Shown here one piece after another: positions 51,372-61,196 of a stretch of 64,000 bases of DNA. Source of the DNA: Caulobacter sp. BP25. Lineage in GTDB: Bacteria > Pseudomonadota > Alphaproteobacteria > Caulobacterales > Caulobacteraceae. The stretch spans positions 709,086 to 773,085 of the forward strand of contig NZ_PEGH01000018.1 in assembly GCF_002737755.1 (NCBI RefSeq), written 5' to 3'. The position numbers were made by a program, and so were the translations under genes. Under the pieces are notes generated by a model that saw nothing but the letters and a program-made list of their open reading frames with translations, was not told where the DNA came from and did no database searches. Position 1 is the first letter of the stretch. Each line of letters opens with the position of its first letter.

Positions 51372-52006
51372 TGCGGGCGCTTCCGGAAGGACTGGATCTC
51401 TCTCGTCTGTGCCACGCCTGGATCGTCGAGCGACCGGATGGCGTCAGGCTGGGCTTCACCGACCATGACCGCGACCTCGTCGTCGACGGCGTGGCCTGCA
51501 AGGCCAGTGGCGGCTGGAGCCCCGGCGCCCGCGAGGCCGGCGTCGGCTATGCGCCGGGACAGGCCGCCGCGCTGGGCGTGCTGGACGACGCGGGGATCTC
51601 GGAGGCCGACCTCGACGCGGGGCTCTATGACGGCGCGAAGGTCTCGGCCTTGCGCGTGGACTGGAGCGCGCCGAGCCGGCTGGTGCGGCTGTGGACGGCG
51701 ACGATCACCGCGCTCAGCCGCGAGGGCCAGGCGTTCAAGGCGACCCTGGCGGGACCGGCGGCGGCGCTGGAACGCATCGCTGGGCGCACCTTCACCCGGC
51801 TGTGCGACGCACGGCTGGGCGATGAACGCTGCGGCGTCGATCTCTCCGCCCATCCTGGCGAGACCTGCGACAAGCGCTGGACGACCTGCGTCGGCGTGTT
51901 CGGCAACGGCGTGAACTTCCGAGGCTTCCCCACATCGCCCGGCGAGGACTTCCTGACGCTGTACCCCGTCGAGGGCGAGCGCAACGACGGCGGGCGGCGT
52001 GCTTAG
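51371..52006 (+). CDS. GTA tail hub protein with Fe-S-type cysteines (gp13, DUF2163)
   Basis: 211 residues. The N-terminal DUF2163 (GFTDHDRDLVVDGVACKASG) is followed by the C-terminal BR0599 domain. Cys145, Cys154, Cys166 and Cys173 form the four-cysteine set that holds an iron-sulphur cluster in the Rhodobacter GTA hub. FGNGVNFRGFPTSPGEDF closes the family pattern. Confidence 0.94.
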   Translation: MRALPEGLDLSRLCHAWIVERPDGVRLGFTDHDRDLVVDGVACKASGGWSPGAREAGVGYAPGQAAALGVLDDAGISEADLDAGLYDGAKVSALRVDWSAPSRLVRLWTATITALSREGQAFKATLAGPAAALERIAGRTFTRLCDARLGDERCGVDLSAHPGETCDKRWTTCVGVFGNGVNFRGFPTSPGEDFLTLYPVEGERNDGGRRA

Positions 52007-52008
52007 CG

Positions 52009-52130
52009 CCCCCTCCGTCACGACGCCTGACGGCGCCGCGCCACCTCCCCCGCTACGCGAGGGAGGAGGAAGCTTCATCCTCCCCGTGCAACGGGGGAGG
52101 GGGACCGCGAAGCGGTGGAGGGGGCGCTGA
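52009..52130. repeat. Palindromic intergenic repeat R14
   Basis: GCCCCCTCCGTCACGACGCC ... CCACCTCCCCCG ... CGGGGGAGGGGGACCGC ... GGAGGGGGC. Same type as 33332-33471. It includes the gp14 start codon. Confidence 0.85.
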
Positions 52131-52591
52131 TCGTCCTCGCCCACGCCCGCCTTTGGCTGGGCACCCCCTACCGCCACCAGGCCTCGACCCTCGGCGCGGG
52201 CTGCGACTGTCTCGGGCTCGTGCGGGGCGTCTGGCGGGCGCTGCATGGCGCCGAGCCGCAAGCTCCGCCGCCCTACCGTCCCGACTGGGCCGAGGTGGGA
52301 GAGCGTGAACTGTTGCTCGAAGCGTTCGGCCGCTGGCTGACGCCGATCCCGCTATCCGACGCCCGCCCTGGCGACGTTTTCGTCTTCCGCATGGCGCCGG
52401 GCGCGGTGGCCAAGCATTGCGCGATCCAGTCCGGGCCCGAGCGGATGATCCACGCCTACTGGGGCCGGGCCTGCGTCGAGAGCGCGCTGGGCCGCTGGTG
52501 GCGCGAGCGCTGCGTGGCCGGGTTCCGGTTTCCCCTTCCGCAACAAACACCCGGCCTCCCCGGCGAATGCCGGGGCCCAGATTCAGCCTGA
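52115..52591 (+). CDS. GTA cell-wall peptidase (gp14, NlpC/P60)
   Basis: 158 residues from GTG 52115. ARLWLGTPYRHQAS, catalytic Cys32 in GAGCDCLGLVRGVW and His101 in AKHCAIQS define NlpC/P60, which opens peptidoglycan during DNA delivery. The start codon lies in repeat R14 and the last dozen residues (PGLPGECRGPDSA) are translated repeat R5, so both ends of the gene have been shaped by repeats. Confidence 0.93.
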   Translation: MEGALIVLAHARLWLGTPYRHQASTLGAGCDCLGLVRGVWRALHGAEPQAPPPYRPDWAEVGERELLLEAFGRWLTPIPLSDARPGDVFVFRMAPGAVAKHCAIQSGPERMIHAYWGRACVESALGRWWRERCVAGFRFPLPQQTPGLPGECRGPDSA

Positions 52592-52686
52592 GAGTCAGAC
52601 GTGCTCGCGCCTGACTACGACGCCTGATCTCACACGCTCATGGGTTCGATCTGGGCCCCGGCATTCGCCGGGGAGGTCGGGGAGAA
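52556..52686. repeat. Inverted intergenic repeat R5
   Basis: CCTCCCCGGCGAATGCCGGG and its partner CCCCGGCATTCGCCGGGGAG, with CCAGATTCA and GGTTCGATCTGG inside. Second copy of the element at 34964-35108; overlaps the gp14 3' end. Confidence 0.88.
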
Positions 52687-52713
52687 GATCGGAAATCGGA
52701 GGAGAAAGTTCAA

Positions 52714-55700
52714 ATGGCTCAAGTCATCCTCTCCAGCGTCGGCGCGGCGATCGGCGGACCGCTGGGCGCGGTGGCGGGCGCGGCGCTGGGGGCGGCGGTC
52801 GACCAGGCCGCGCTGTCGGCCCTGTCCTCCGCGCGCCAGGTCGGTCCGCGCATCCCGGAGCTGCGCCTGACGGGCGCCGCCGAGGGCGCGGCCCTGCCAT
52901 GCGTCTTCGGCCGCGCGCGGGTCGGCGGCCAGGTGATCTGGGCCGCGCGTTTCCGCGAGCAGCGCATCGAGGGCCGCGTCGGCGGCTCCAAGGGCCAGAA
53001 GACGACCTCATACGCCTACAGCCTGTCGTTCGCCGTCGCCGTGGCCGAGGGGCCGATCGACGGGATCGGCCGGGTCTGGGCCGACGGGCGGGTGATGGAC
53101 ACGGCCGGCGTGACGATGCGCGTCCACCTCGGGACCGAGGACCAGGCGCCCGACCCGCTGATCGCCGCGATCGAAGGCCAGGCGCCGGCCTATCGCGGCG
53201 CGGCCTATGTCGTGTTCGAGGATCTGCCCCTGGAGCCCTTCGGCAACCGCCCGCCGCAGCTGTCGTTCGAGGTCTTCCGCCGGCCTCGCGCGCCGGACGA
53301 TCCGCCGGGCCTGGAGGAGCGGCTGAAGGGCGTGTGCCTGATCCCCGGCGCGGGCGAGTTTGTCTACGCCACAGAAGCCGTCCTGCGTCGCGACGGCCTG
53401 ACCCGCGCGGCCAGCGAGAGCGTCCACAACGCCGACGGCCGCGCCGATCTCGTCGTGGCGCTGGATCAGCTGCAGACCCAGCTGCCGAACGTCGACCACG
53501 TGACCCTGGTCGTCGCCTGGTTCGGGACCGACCTGCGCTGCGGCCAATGTGAGATCCGGCCGGGCGTCGAGCAGGCGGCCAAGGACACCCTGCCGATCAC
53601 CTGGAGCGTGGCGGGCGTGGAGCGCGCGGGCGCGCATCTAGTGTCGCGCAAGGATGGCAAGCCCGCCTATGGCGGCACGCCGGCCGACGCGGTGGTGCTG
53701 CAGGCGATCGCCGAGCTGAAGCGGCGGGGCCTGAAGGTCACGCTCTATCCGTTCATCCTGATGGACACCCCGCCGGGCCAGCCGGCCTATCCGTGGCGCG
53801 GCCGGATCGCCTGCGAGGCCGGCGCCGACGGAACGGCGGCGGCGACCGCCCAGGTGAACGCCTTCTTCGACGGGGAGTGGGGCCTGCGCCGCATGGTGCT
53901 GCATCAGGCGAGTTTGGCGGCCCAGTCCGGCGGGGTAGACGGCTTCCTGATCGGCTCGGAGCTGCGCGGCGTAACCACCACGCGCGGGCCGGGCGGGGCC
54001 TATCCGGCCGTCGCCAAGCTGAAGGCCTTGGCCGCCGAGGTTCGGGCCGCGCTGGGGCCATCGACCAAGCTTGGCTACGCCGCCGACTGGTCGGAATACT
54101 TTGGCCACCAGCCCGCCGACGGCAGCGGCCACGCGGTGTTCCACCTCGACCCGCTGTGGGCCGATCCGAATGTCGATTTCGTCGGGATCGACTGGTACCC
54201 GCCGATCACCGACTGGCGCGAGGGCGAGACCCATCTGGACGCCGCCGGCGGCTTTTCCGGTCCGCACGATCCGGCCTATCTGCGCGCGGGTCTGACCGGC
54301 GGCGAGGGCTTCGACTGGTTTTATCCCAGCCAGACGGCCCGCGACGCGCAGGCCCGCACCCCGATCACCGACGGCGCTCACGGCGAGGCCTGGATGTTCC
54401 GGCCCAAGGACCTGAAGGCCTGGTGGAGCAACGCCCATCATGACCGGCCCGGCGGCGTGCGCTCGGCCACGCCGACGGCCTGGACCCCGCGCGCCAAGCC
54501 CATCCGCCTGACCGAGTTCGGCTGCCCCGCCGTCGACAAGGGCGCCAATTCGCCCAACCTCTTCATCGACCCCAAGAGTTCCGAGAGCTTCCTGCCGCCC
54601 TACTCGAAGGGCGAGCGCGATGACTTCGGCCAGCGGCGGTGCCTGGAGGCGGTGCTGGCCTGGCTGGACGATCCCACCGCCAATCCGGTCTCGCCGGTCT
54701 ATGGCGGGCCGATGATCGAGGCGGCCAGCGCTTGGTGCTGGGACGCGCGGCCGTTCCCGGACTTTCCCGCGCGGTCGGATGTCTGGGCGGATGGAAGCGC
54801 CTGGACGCTGGGGCATTGGCTGAGCGGCCGCGCCGGCGTCGCGCCGCTGCCCGAGCTGATCCGGGCGCTGGGCGCCCGCGCCGGGGTCGCCCTTGATCCC
54901 GGCGAAGCGGGCGGGGCGGTGGGCGGCTATGTCGTTGATCGGCCCATGCGCCTGCGCGACGCGCTCTCGCCGCTGACCGAGGTCTTCGCGCTCGATCCCG
55001 TCGAGCGCGACGATCACGTGCGGATGCTGGCCCGCTCGGGCCGGGTCGCGGGCGCTTTGGCCGAGGCCGACCTCGTCCGGCCCGATGACGGCGTGGTCGA
55101 GCGCGAGACTCGCGTGCTGGAGCCCGCCGCCGAGGCTCTGCGCCTGCGTTTCCTGGACGCGGCCCGCGACTACCAGGTGGGCGCGATCGTCGTGCGCCGC
55201 GAGCAGGGCGCGGGGACCCGTGACGCCGACGCGCCGATCGTGCTCTCCGCGCCGGACGCGGAAGCCGCCGCTCGCCGGATGCTGGCCGCCGACGAGGCCG
55301 CTCGGCGCGCGCGGATCGTCCACCTGTCGCCCTCGGCCGCCCTGCGGCTGGAGCCCGGCGATCGTCTGGCCCACGACGGCGGCGCCTGGCGGGTGTCGCG
55401 CCTGGATCTCGATGAGCGGCCGCGCGCGACCCTGGTCCCGGTGGTCGCCGAGCAGGGCGTCGGCGTCGGTCTCGACTGGACGCCCGCGCCGCCGCGCGAG
55501 CCTTCGCCGCCGCCGGTGCTGTGGGTGCTGGACCTGCCCGCGAGCGGCGCCTTGGAAGACGACGCTCGGCCCCTGGTCGCCGCCGCCGCCGAGCCCTGGC
55601 GGCCGCTCGATATCCATGCCGGCGCCGATCTCGACACGCTGAGCGTCAGAGCCCGCGTCAGCCAGCCGGCGACCTTGGGCGTCACCTTGACCGATCTTCC

Positions 55701-56424
55701 GCCGGCCTCGCCGCATCGCGTGGACCGCGTCGGGAGCCTGACGGTCCGCATGGAGGGGAGCAGTCTGTCGTCGGCGTCGCTGGGCGCGGTGCTGGCGGGG
55801 CGCAACCTCCTGGCGGTCATGGCCGGCGACGGGGCCTGGGAGGCCGTCGGCTTCCGCGACGCGGCGCTGCTGTCGCCTGACGTCTGGCGGCTCTCGGGCC
55901 TGCTGCGCGGCCAGCATGACGGTGCGGTCAGCGAGGCGATGATCGCGGCCGGCGCGCCGGTCGTGCTGCTCGACGAGGCGGTGGTCCCAATGACGGTCGC
56001 CGCCTTCGAGCGCGGCGCGCCGCTGACGGTGCGCGCGGCGCCGGCCGGCGGTCCTGCAGCGGGGGCGAGCGTCACCGAAGCCACCATCGTCTGGACCGGC
56101 CGCGCGGTGCGGCCCCTGGCGCCGGCGCACCTGCGGACGCGCATGGTCGGCGGCGATCTGCAAGTCTCGTGGATCCGCCGGGCCCGCGCCGGTGGCGACG
56201 TGTGGGCGGGCGAGGTCCCGCTGGTCGAGGGCGTCGAGCGCTACCGCGTCAGGGTTCTGGAAGGCGTGCGCCTCCTGCGCGAGGCCGAGGTTTCGGAGAC
56301 CCTTTTCGTCTATACGGCGGCGATGCAAGCCTCCGATGCGCCGTCGTCCGAGGCCCGCGTAGAGGTCGCTCAGGCTGACGCGCTCTACGGCTGGGGCGCG
56401 GTGGCGACGACACGGTTGTGGTAG
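52714..56424 (+). CDS. GTA baseplate megatron protein (gp15)
   Basis: 1236 residues (MAQVILSSVGAAIGGPLGAV). Order as in other GTAs: N-terminal hub part (AALPCVFGRARVGGQVIWAA), a TIM-barrel glycosidase-like domain about residues 290-680 (YPFILMDTPPG, GFLIGSELRGVT, LGYAADWSEYFG, FVGIDWYPP), then hub and fibronectin-like domains (VWRLSGLLRGQHDG). It forms the tail tip that touches the recipient. Last gene of the cluster and intact. Confidence 0.96.
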   Translation: MAQVILSSVGAAIGGPLGAVAGAALGAAVDQAALSALSSARQVGPRIPELRLTGAAEGAALPCVFGRARVGGQVIWAARFREQRIEGRVGGSKGQKTTSYAYSLSFAVAVAEGPIDGIGRVWADGRVMDTAGVTMRVHLGTEDQAPDPLIAAIEGQAPAYRGAAYVVFEDLPLEPFGNRPPQLSFEVFRRPRAPDDPPGLEERLKGVCLIPGAGEFVYATEAVLRRDGLTRAASESVHNADGRADLVVALDQLQTQLPNVDHVTLVVAWFGTDLRCGQCEIRPGVEQAAKDTLPITWSVAGVERAGAHLVSRKDGKPAYGGTPADAVVLQAIAELKRRGLKVTLYPFILMDTPPGQPAYPWRGRIACEAGADGTAAATAQVNAFFDGEWGLRRMVLHQASLAAQSGGVDGFLIGSELRGVTTTRGPGGAYPAVAKLKALAAEVRAALGPSTKLGYAADWSEYFGHQPADGSGHAVFHLDPLWADPNVDFVGIDWYPPITDWREGETHLDAAGGFSGPHDPAYLRAGLTGGEGFDWFYPSQTARDAQARTPITDGAHGEAWMFRPKDLKAWWSNAHHDRPGGVRSATPTAWTPRAKPIRLTEFGCPAVDKGANSPNLFIDPKSSESFLPPYSKGERDDFGQRRCLEAVLAWLDDPTANPVSPVYGGPMIEAASAWCWDARPFPDFPARSDVWADGSAWTLGHWLSGRAGVAPLPELIRALGARAGVALDPGEAGGAVGGYVVDRPMRLRDALSPLTEVFALDPVERDDHVRMLARSGRVAGALAEADLVRPDDGVVERETRVLEPAAEALRLRFLDAARDYQVGAIVVRREQGAGTRDADAPIVLSAPDAEAAARRMLAADEAARRARIVHLSPSAALRLEPGDRLAHDGGAWRVSRLDLDERPRATLVPVVAEQGVGVGLDWTPAPPREPSPPPVLWVLDLPASGALEDDARPLVAAAAEPWRPLDIHAGADLDTLSVRARVSQPATLGVTLTDLPPASPHRVDRVGSLTVRMEGSSLSSASLGAVLAGRNLLAVMAGDGAWEAVGFRDAALLSPDVWRLSGLLRGQHDGAVSEAMIAAGAPVVLLDEAVVPMTVAAFERGAPLTVRAAPAGGPAAGASVTEATIVWTGRAVRPLAPAHLRTRMVGGDLQVSWIRRARAGGDVWAGEVPLVEGVERYRVRVLEGVRLLREAEVSETLFVYTAAMQASDAPSSEARVEVAQADALYGWGAVATTRLW

Positions 56425-56514
56425 GAGCGCCACACCGGCCCTTGCGCGCCGCGCTGGACGTTCTAGATGGAGGGCGTTACCCCAACCTGCCCCCCGTTTC
56501 GATGAGGACCTTCC

Positions 56515-57444
56515 TTGGCGCGTGACCCCTACCAGGAACTCGGCGTTTCCCGCACCGCGAGCGCGGACGAGATCCGCAAGGCGTTCCGCAAGCTCGCCAA
56601 GCAGCATCATCCCGACGCCAACCCCGGCGACAAGAAGGCCGAGGAGAAGTTCAAGCAGGTCAGCGCCGCCTTCGACATCGTCGGCGATCCGGAGAAGCGC
56701 AAGAAGTTCGACCTGGGCCAGATCGACGCCGACGGACGCGAGACCGGACGCGGCTTTGGCGGTCAGCCGGGCAATGGTCCGTTTAACGCCGGCGGCTTTG
56801 GTCGGGGCGGCTTCCGAACCGACGAGGGGCCGGAGGTTGACCTCTCGGACCTGTTTGGCGGGATGTTCGGCGGTGGGCGCGGGCCCTTTGGCGGTGGCGG
56901 CGGTCAGGCCGGCGGCTTCGCCCCGCGCGGCGCCGACGTCAAGGCGCGGCTTGAGATTGACCTGGAAGAGGCGATCAAGGGCGGCAAGAAGCGCGTCAGC
57001 TTCTCGGACGGCCGCACGATAGACGTCACCATCCCGGCTAGCGCCCAGGAAGGCCAGACCTTGCGCCTGAAAGGCCAGGGCAGCCCCGGACGCGGCGGGG
57101 CCGGCGACGCCCTGATCGAGCTTATGATCAAGCCGCACCCGGTCTATCGCCGCGAGGGCGAGGCCCTGGTCATGGACTTGGCCGTCTCGGTCCCCGACGC
57201 GGTTCTGGGCGGCAAGGTCGCCGCCCCGACGCCGGACGGCAATGTGATGCTGAACGTGCCCAAGGGCAGCAACAGCGGCCAGACCCTGCGCCTGAAGGGC
57301 CGTGGCTTTGCCGACGCCAAGGGCAAGCGCGGCGATCTCTTGGCGCGCCTCGTCGTGACCCTGCCCGAGACGATCGACCAGGATTTGGAGAAGTTCGCCC
57401 AGGCCTGGCGTGACCAGAAACCGTACACGCCAAAGCGGAAGTAG
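56515..57444 (+). CDS. DnaJ-type co-chaperone (CbpA-like, no zinc domain)
   Basis: 309 residues from TTG 56515 (MARDPYQELGVSRTAS). J-domain residues 1-70 with HPD at 34-36; a Gly/Phe-rich linker (GGFGRGGF, GGMFGGGRGPFGGG) follows; then DnaJ C-terminal domains with DGRTIDVTIPASAQEGQTLR and NVPKGSNSGQTLRLKGRGF. No CxxCxGxG repeats, so CbpA/type B rather than DnaJ. It stimulates DnaK. Intergenic to gp15 by 90 bases and not a GTA gene. Confidence 0.93.
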   Translation: MARDPYQELGVSRTASADEIRKAFRKLAKQHHPDANPGDKKAEEKFKQVSAAFDIVGDPEKRKKFDLGQIDADGRETGRGFGGQPGNGPFNAGGFGRGGFRTDEGPEVDLSDLFGGMFGGGRGPFGGGGGQAGGFAPRGADVKARLEIDLEEAIKGGKKRVSFSDGRTIDVTIPASAQEGQTLRLKGQGSPGRGGAGDALIELMIKPHPVYRREGEALVMDLAVSVPDAVLGGKVAAPTPDGNVMLNVPKGSNSGQTLRLKGRGFADAKGKRGDLLARLVVTLPETIDQDLEKFAQAWRDQKPYTPKRK

Positions 57445-57564
57445 CCGCGCTCGCCCTCGCGTCACGGGGAAGGCGCTTGCGGGGGGGCAGCCGCTCTTGT
57501 CTCCTGGTTCCCCCGGCCTTAGGGAAGTTTAACTCCCTCCGCGAACACCGTTGGATCGGCTTCC

Positions 57565-60144
57565 ATGGTTCTGGTCAGCGTTCTGGCGCTCCTGCAAGTT
57601 GTCGCGTCGCTCCAGGAGACACCGGGTTCCTCCATGCCGCCGGAGAGCGAGCAGACCGCTTTGCTCGAGGGCCTGGTGGTCAAGGGCGCGCGCGGCAAGG
57701 CCCAGGGCCCCGCGCGGCCCGAACTGACGCTGGACGCCTCCGAGATCCAAGCGACCGGGGCCAGCACCATCCAGGATCTGGTCAGTCTGCTGGCGGCCGA
57801 GATCACCACCGGCGAGCCTGACGCTCCGCCGCCGATCTACCTGGCCAATGGCCGGCGCATCTCGGGCTTTCAGGAGATCAGCGGCCTGCCCAGCCAGGCG
57901 ATCGAGCGCATGGACGTGCTGCCGCCCGCCACGGCCCTGGCCTATGGCTACCGACCCAACCAGCGGGTCGTGAATTTCGTGCTGCGTAAGCGCTTCCGCT
58001 CGGTCGCGACCGAGCTGGAGACGACCGCCACCACTCAGGCGGGGCGCACGGCCGAGCGCTTCGACGGCGACGCTTTCCGCCTGGCCGGCGACGAACGCAC
58101 GACCGTGGGCCTGGATTGGCGGCAGGAGTCGACCCTGTTCGAGGCCGAGCGCGACATCTACCGCGTTCCCTCGGCGACCTCGCCCTACGGCCTGGTCGGC
58201 AATGTCGCCGGCGCGCCGTTCGGCGGGGAGATCGACCCGGCCTTGTCGAACCTGGCCGGCCGCCCGGTCACCGTGGCCCGAGCGCCGGAGGCGGCCTGGC
58301 TTGGCGCCGCCCCCCTGGCTGATTTCGCGACCGGCGCGGGCGATCCCGAGCTGAGCGGCGTCACCGCCAACCGCAGCCTGCTGCCCTCGCTGGGTCAGGG
58401 GAACTTCAAGGCCGCCGTCACCCGTGATCTGGCGCGGCAGGTCGCGGTCACCGTCAGCCTCGACCTGGAGGACGCCAGGCGCACCAGTTTCCTGGGCCTG
58501 CCGGCCACCTCCGTGAAGCTGCCCGCAGGCAGCCCGTTTTCGCCGTTCGCCCGCGACGTCACCGTCTATCGCTATCTCGACGCGCCCTGGTCGCAGCTAC
58601 GCGAGCAGGACAATTTCAAGGGCCAGCTCGCCTTGGCCGCCAACGGCTATGTGCGCGATTGGCGCTGGTCGCTGAACGGGCTCTACGAGAAGAACGACAG
58701 TGAAACGGTCACCGGGCGGGGCGTCGACTCCAGCGCCTGGAAGGCGGCCATCGCCGCGCGGGACCCGGCGGTTAGTCCGTTCGGGCCGGTCCCGCGCGCC
58801 CTGCTGAAGGCCAACGCCCGGGACGTGGCCAAGTCGCGGTCCAATACGGCCAAGGCCGAGCTGGTCCTGAACGGCGATGTCACCGAAATCCCGGCGGGGC
58901 GGGTGTCCTCGACCCTGAAGCTGGGCGGCGAGCGGGTCGAGCAGATGTCGAACGCCCTGCGCAACGGCGCGCCGGTGCGCACGGACTATGATCGACGCAC
59001 GATTTCGCTGCAGGGCGACATCGACGTGCCGCTGGCCAGCCGCGCGCACGAGGTGGCGCCGGCGCTGGGCGAGCTGACCGCCAGCGTCAACGCCGGCTAC
59101 AATATCGAGACCTTCCGGGACAGGCTGGCCCTGGGGGCGGGTTTGAACTGGTCGCCGGCCCAGCTGGTGCAGGTCAATCTGGGCTTTAGCGAGGAGCAGT
59201 CCGCGCCGAACGCCAACCAGATCGTCGATCCGACGGTCCTGACCCCCAGCGTCACGGTGTTCGACTTCGCGACAGGCCAGAGCGTGACCGTCAACCGGCT
59301 GGAAGGCGGCAACAGGGCCCTGGCCAACGACCGTCGCCGCACGCTGCGAGCGGGCGTCAATCTTCGGCCCCTGGGGCGCGACGGCGGCCCCACCCGCGTG
59401 ACCGTGAACGCCAACTACGTCCGCACCCACATCGACGATCCGATCTCGAATTTCCCGCTGATCACCCCGGCGCTGGAGGCGGCCTTCCCCGAGCGGTTCA
59501 CGCGCAATGTCGACGGCGTTCTGACCGCGATCGACAGCCGGCCTTTGAACTTCGACGCCATCGACCGGGAGGAGGTGCGGGGCGGCCTCAACCTGACCCG
59601 CTTCTTTGGTCGGCGGAAGCCGGGCGCGCCCAAGGACGCCAAGCCAGATCTCAAGAACGCCGGACAGGTGCAGCTGTCGCTGAATTACGTGCTGCGTCTG
59701 CGCGACGAGACCACCCTGCGCCAGGGCCTGGCGCCGCTGGACCTGCTGAACGGCGCCAGCACCAGCCGGCGCGGCCAGCCCCGGGAAGAGCTGAACTTCC
59801 GCCTCAACGCCTTCCGGCAGGGCGTGGGCGTCAATCTGAACGGGGCCTGGCGCGGCGGCAGCGTCATCGACGCGGGTCCGACCAGCGGCGCGCTGCGGTT
59901 CGACGACCAGACGACGGTGAACCTGTCGGCCTTCTACGAGGTCCCGCGCGACCTGAAGGCCGGACCCGCCTCGACCCTACTGGCCGGGGCGCGCGTGACG
60001 CTGGCCGCGGACAACCTGTTCTACAGCCGCCCCGTCGTGAAGGACGCCAAGGGCGCGACGCCCCAGGCCTATCAGCCCGACTACCTGGACCCCCTGGGCC
60101 GCACGGTGAAGCTGACCTTGAGGAAGAGCCTGATCGCGATGTAG
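57565..60144 (+). CDS. TonB-dependent receptor-like outer-membrane protein
   Basis: 859 residues. A short signal-like start (MVLVSVLALLQVVASLQ), LEGLVVKGARGK as a possible TonB box, and a plug domain with IYLANGRRISGFQEISGLPS and IERMDVLPPATALAYGYRPN. A long barrel follows. In this branch the plug ends in NFVLRKRFRS and the barrel ends in LTLRKSLIAM instead of a terminal Phe. Such receptors are frequent in Caulobacterales and sphingomonads with unknown ligands. It stands alone with no adjacent transporter. Confidence 0.85.
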   Translation: MVLVSVLALLQVVASLQETPGSSMPPESEQTALLEGLVVKGARGKAQGPARPELTLDASEIQATGASTIQDLVSLLAAEITTGEPDAPPPIYLANGRRISGFQEISGLPSQAIERMDVLPPATALAYGYRPNQRVVNFVLRKRFRSVATELETTATTQAGRTAERFDGDAFRLAGDERTTVGLDWRQESTLFEAERDIYRVPSATSPYGLVGNVAGAPFGGEIDPALSNLAGRPVTVARAPEAAWLGAAPLADFATGAGDPELSGVTANRSLLPSLGQGNFKAAVTRDLARQVAVTVSLDLEDARRTSFLGLPATSVKLPAGSPFSPFARDVTVYRYLDAPWSQLREQDNFKGQLALAANGYVRDWRWSLNGLYEKNDSETVTGRGVDSSAWKAAIAARDPAVSPFGPVPRALLKANARDVAKSRSNTAKAELVLNGDVTEIPAGRVSSTLKLGGERVEQMSNALRNGAPVRTDYDRRTISLQGDIDVPLASRAHEVAPALGELTASVNAGYNIETFRDRLALGAGLNWSPAQLVQVNLGFSEEQSAPNANQIVDPTVLTPSVTVFDFATGQSVTVNRLEGGNRALANDRRRTLRAGVNLRPLGRDGGPTRVTVNANYVRTHIDDPISNFPLITPALEAAFPERFTRNVDGVLTAIDSRPLNFDAIDREEVRGGLNLTRFFGRRKPGAPKDAKPDLKNAGQVQLSLNYVLRLRDETTLRQGLAPLDLLNGASTSRRGQPREELNFRLNAFRQGVGVNLNGAWRGGSVIDAGPTSGALRFDDQTTVNLSAFYEVPRDLKAGPASTLLAGARVTLAADNLFYSRPVVKDAKGATPQAYQPDYLDPLGRTVKLTLRKSLIAM

Positions 60145-60153
60145 GGGGCGGCT

Positions 60154-61029
60154 TTATCCGCCGATGCCTTTGGCCTTCAGCGCCGCCGTCACCTTCTCCC
60201 GATACTCGGCGTCCTTGTAGAAGGTCGAATGCCCGCCGGCCTTCAGCTCGACGAAGGTCACGTCCCGGCCGGCCGCGTTCAGCCCTTGGGCGAGGCGACG
60301 CGTGGCGGCGAAGGGAATGGTTTCATCCTTGCGCGAGGCGACGACCACGATCTTGCCTGGATAGTTCGCCAACAGCGCCGGCGGATCGTAGCGCAGCACG
60401 CGGGGATCGACCCGCAGTCGCACGAAGGGCGAGGCCAGGCCCGCCTGGGCGTCGGCGATGTCGGTGAAGCGGGCGAAGGCTCCCTCGACCACCAGGTCGG
60501 AGGGGACCTTCGCGTCGGACGCCAGGGCCGAGCAGTACCAGCCGCCCAGCGAATGGCCCCAGAACAGCAGCTTGGCGCCGCGCTCGGCCGCCAGGGCCGC
60601 GACCTTGGCGCCAATGACGGGGCGGGCGGCCTCGAACTCCTCGCGCTTGCCCGAGCCCCCGCTGGCGGCGTAGCCGGGATAGTTGAACAGGAACGTGTCG
60701 CCGAACGGCGTCAAGGCTGTCGCGCGGGCCGCCCCGCCGAACTGCTCGCGGAAGGTGTTGCCGCCGCAAAACACGATGAGCGTCTTGGTCGACCCGACCC
60801 TGGTCACCGCGTAGTGGATGTCGCCAAAGCCGGCGGGCAGGGCGCCTTCCTCGACCGAGGGGCCGATCGGCGGCGGGGCGTCGCGAGTCGGCTGGCCGGC
60901 CAGATTGAGCTTCTGACGCTTGGCGACGGCGTCGGTGACCACCACGTCGCCGGGGCCAATGTCGACATGGATGCAGCCCGACAGCAGCAGGGCGCAGGCC
61001 AGCGCCGGAAAGACACGCCATGACGTCAC
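60154..61029 (-). CDS. Alpha/beta-hydrolase-fold lipoprotein
   Basis: 291 residues from GTG 61029, chosen because GGGGAG lies 9 bases upstream and a lipoprotein signal follows (PALACALLLSGC, lipobox LSGC). The hydrolase fold shows the oxyanion strand LIVFCGGNTFREQF, nucleophile GHSLGG, an acid in SRKDETIPF and a His in GGHSTFY. Probably a membrane-anchored periplasmic esterase or peptidase; substrate unknown. It converges on the TonB receptor gene. Confidence 0.87.
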   Translation of the reverse strand: MTSWRVFPALACALLLSGCIHVDIGPGDVVVTDAVAKRQKLNLAGQPTRDAPPPIGPSVEEGALPAGFGDIHYAVTRVGSTKTLIVFCGGNTFREQFGGAARATALTPFGDTFLFNYPGYAASGGSGKREEFEAARPVIGAKVAALAAERGAKLLFWGHSLGGWYCSALASDAKVPSDLVVEGAFARFTDIADAQAGLASPFVRLRVDPRVLRYDPPALLANYPGKIVVVASRKDETIPFAATRRLAQGLNAAGRDVTFVELKAGGHSTFYKDAEYREKVTAALKAKGIGG

Positions 61030-61196
61030 GTGAATGCACTCCCCGCTATTATCTAAGGTTGCGCATCTAAGCGGTTGGCATCCTCCAGGTCCAGACTCGG
61101 CCATTTGGGCGCTTACGACCGTGACAGAACGACGCAGCCCGTTCATAAGCTGGGCGTTCAGTCTCCATTCAGCCGCGCTCCTTTAGACCGGACAGC

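Noticed and set aside
53638..57465. A 1275-codon open frame on the minus strand opposite gp15 and the DnaJ gene
   Set aside because: It mirrors two certain genes in high-GC DNA; composition is Arg/Gly/Ala-rich without domains or start signals. It is a shadow frame.
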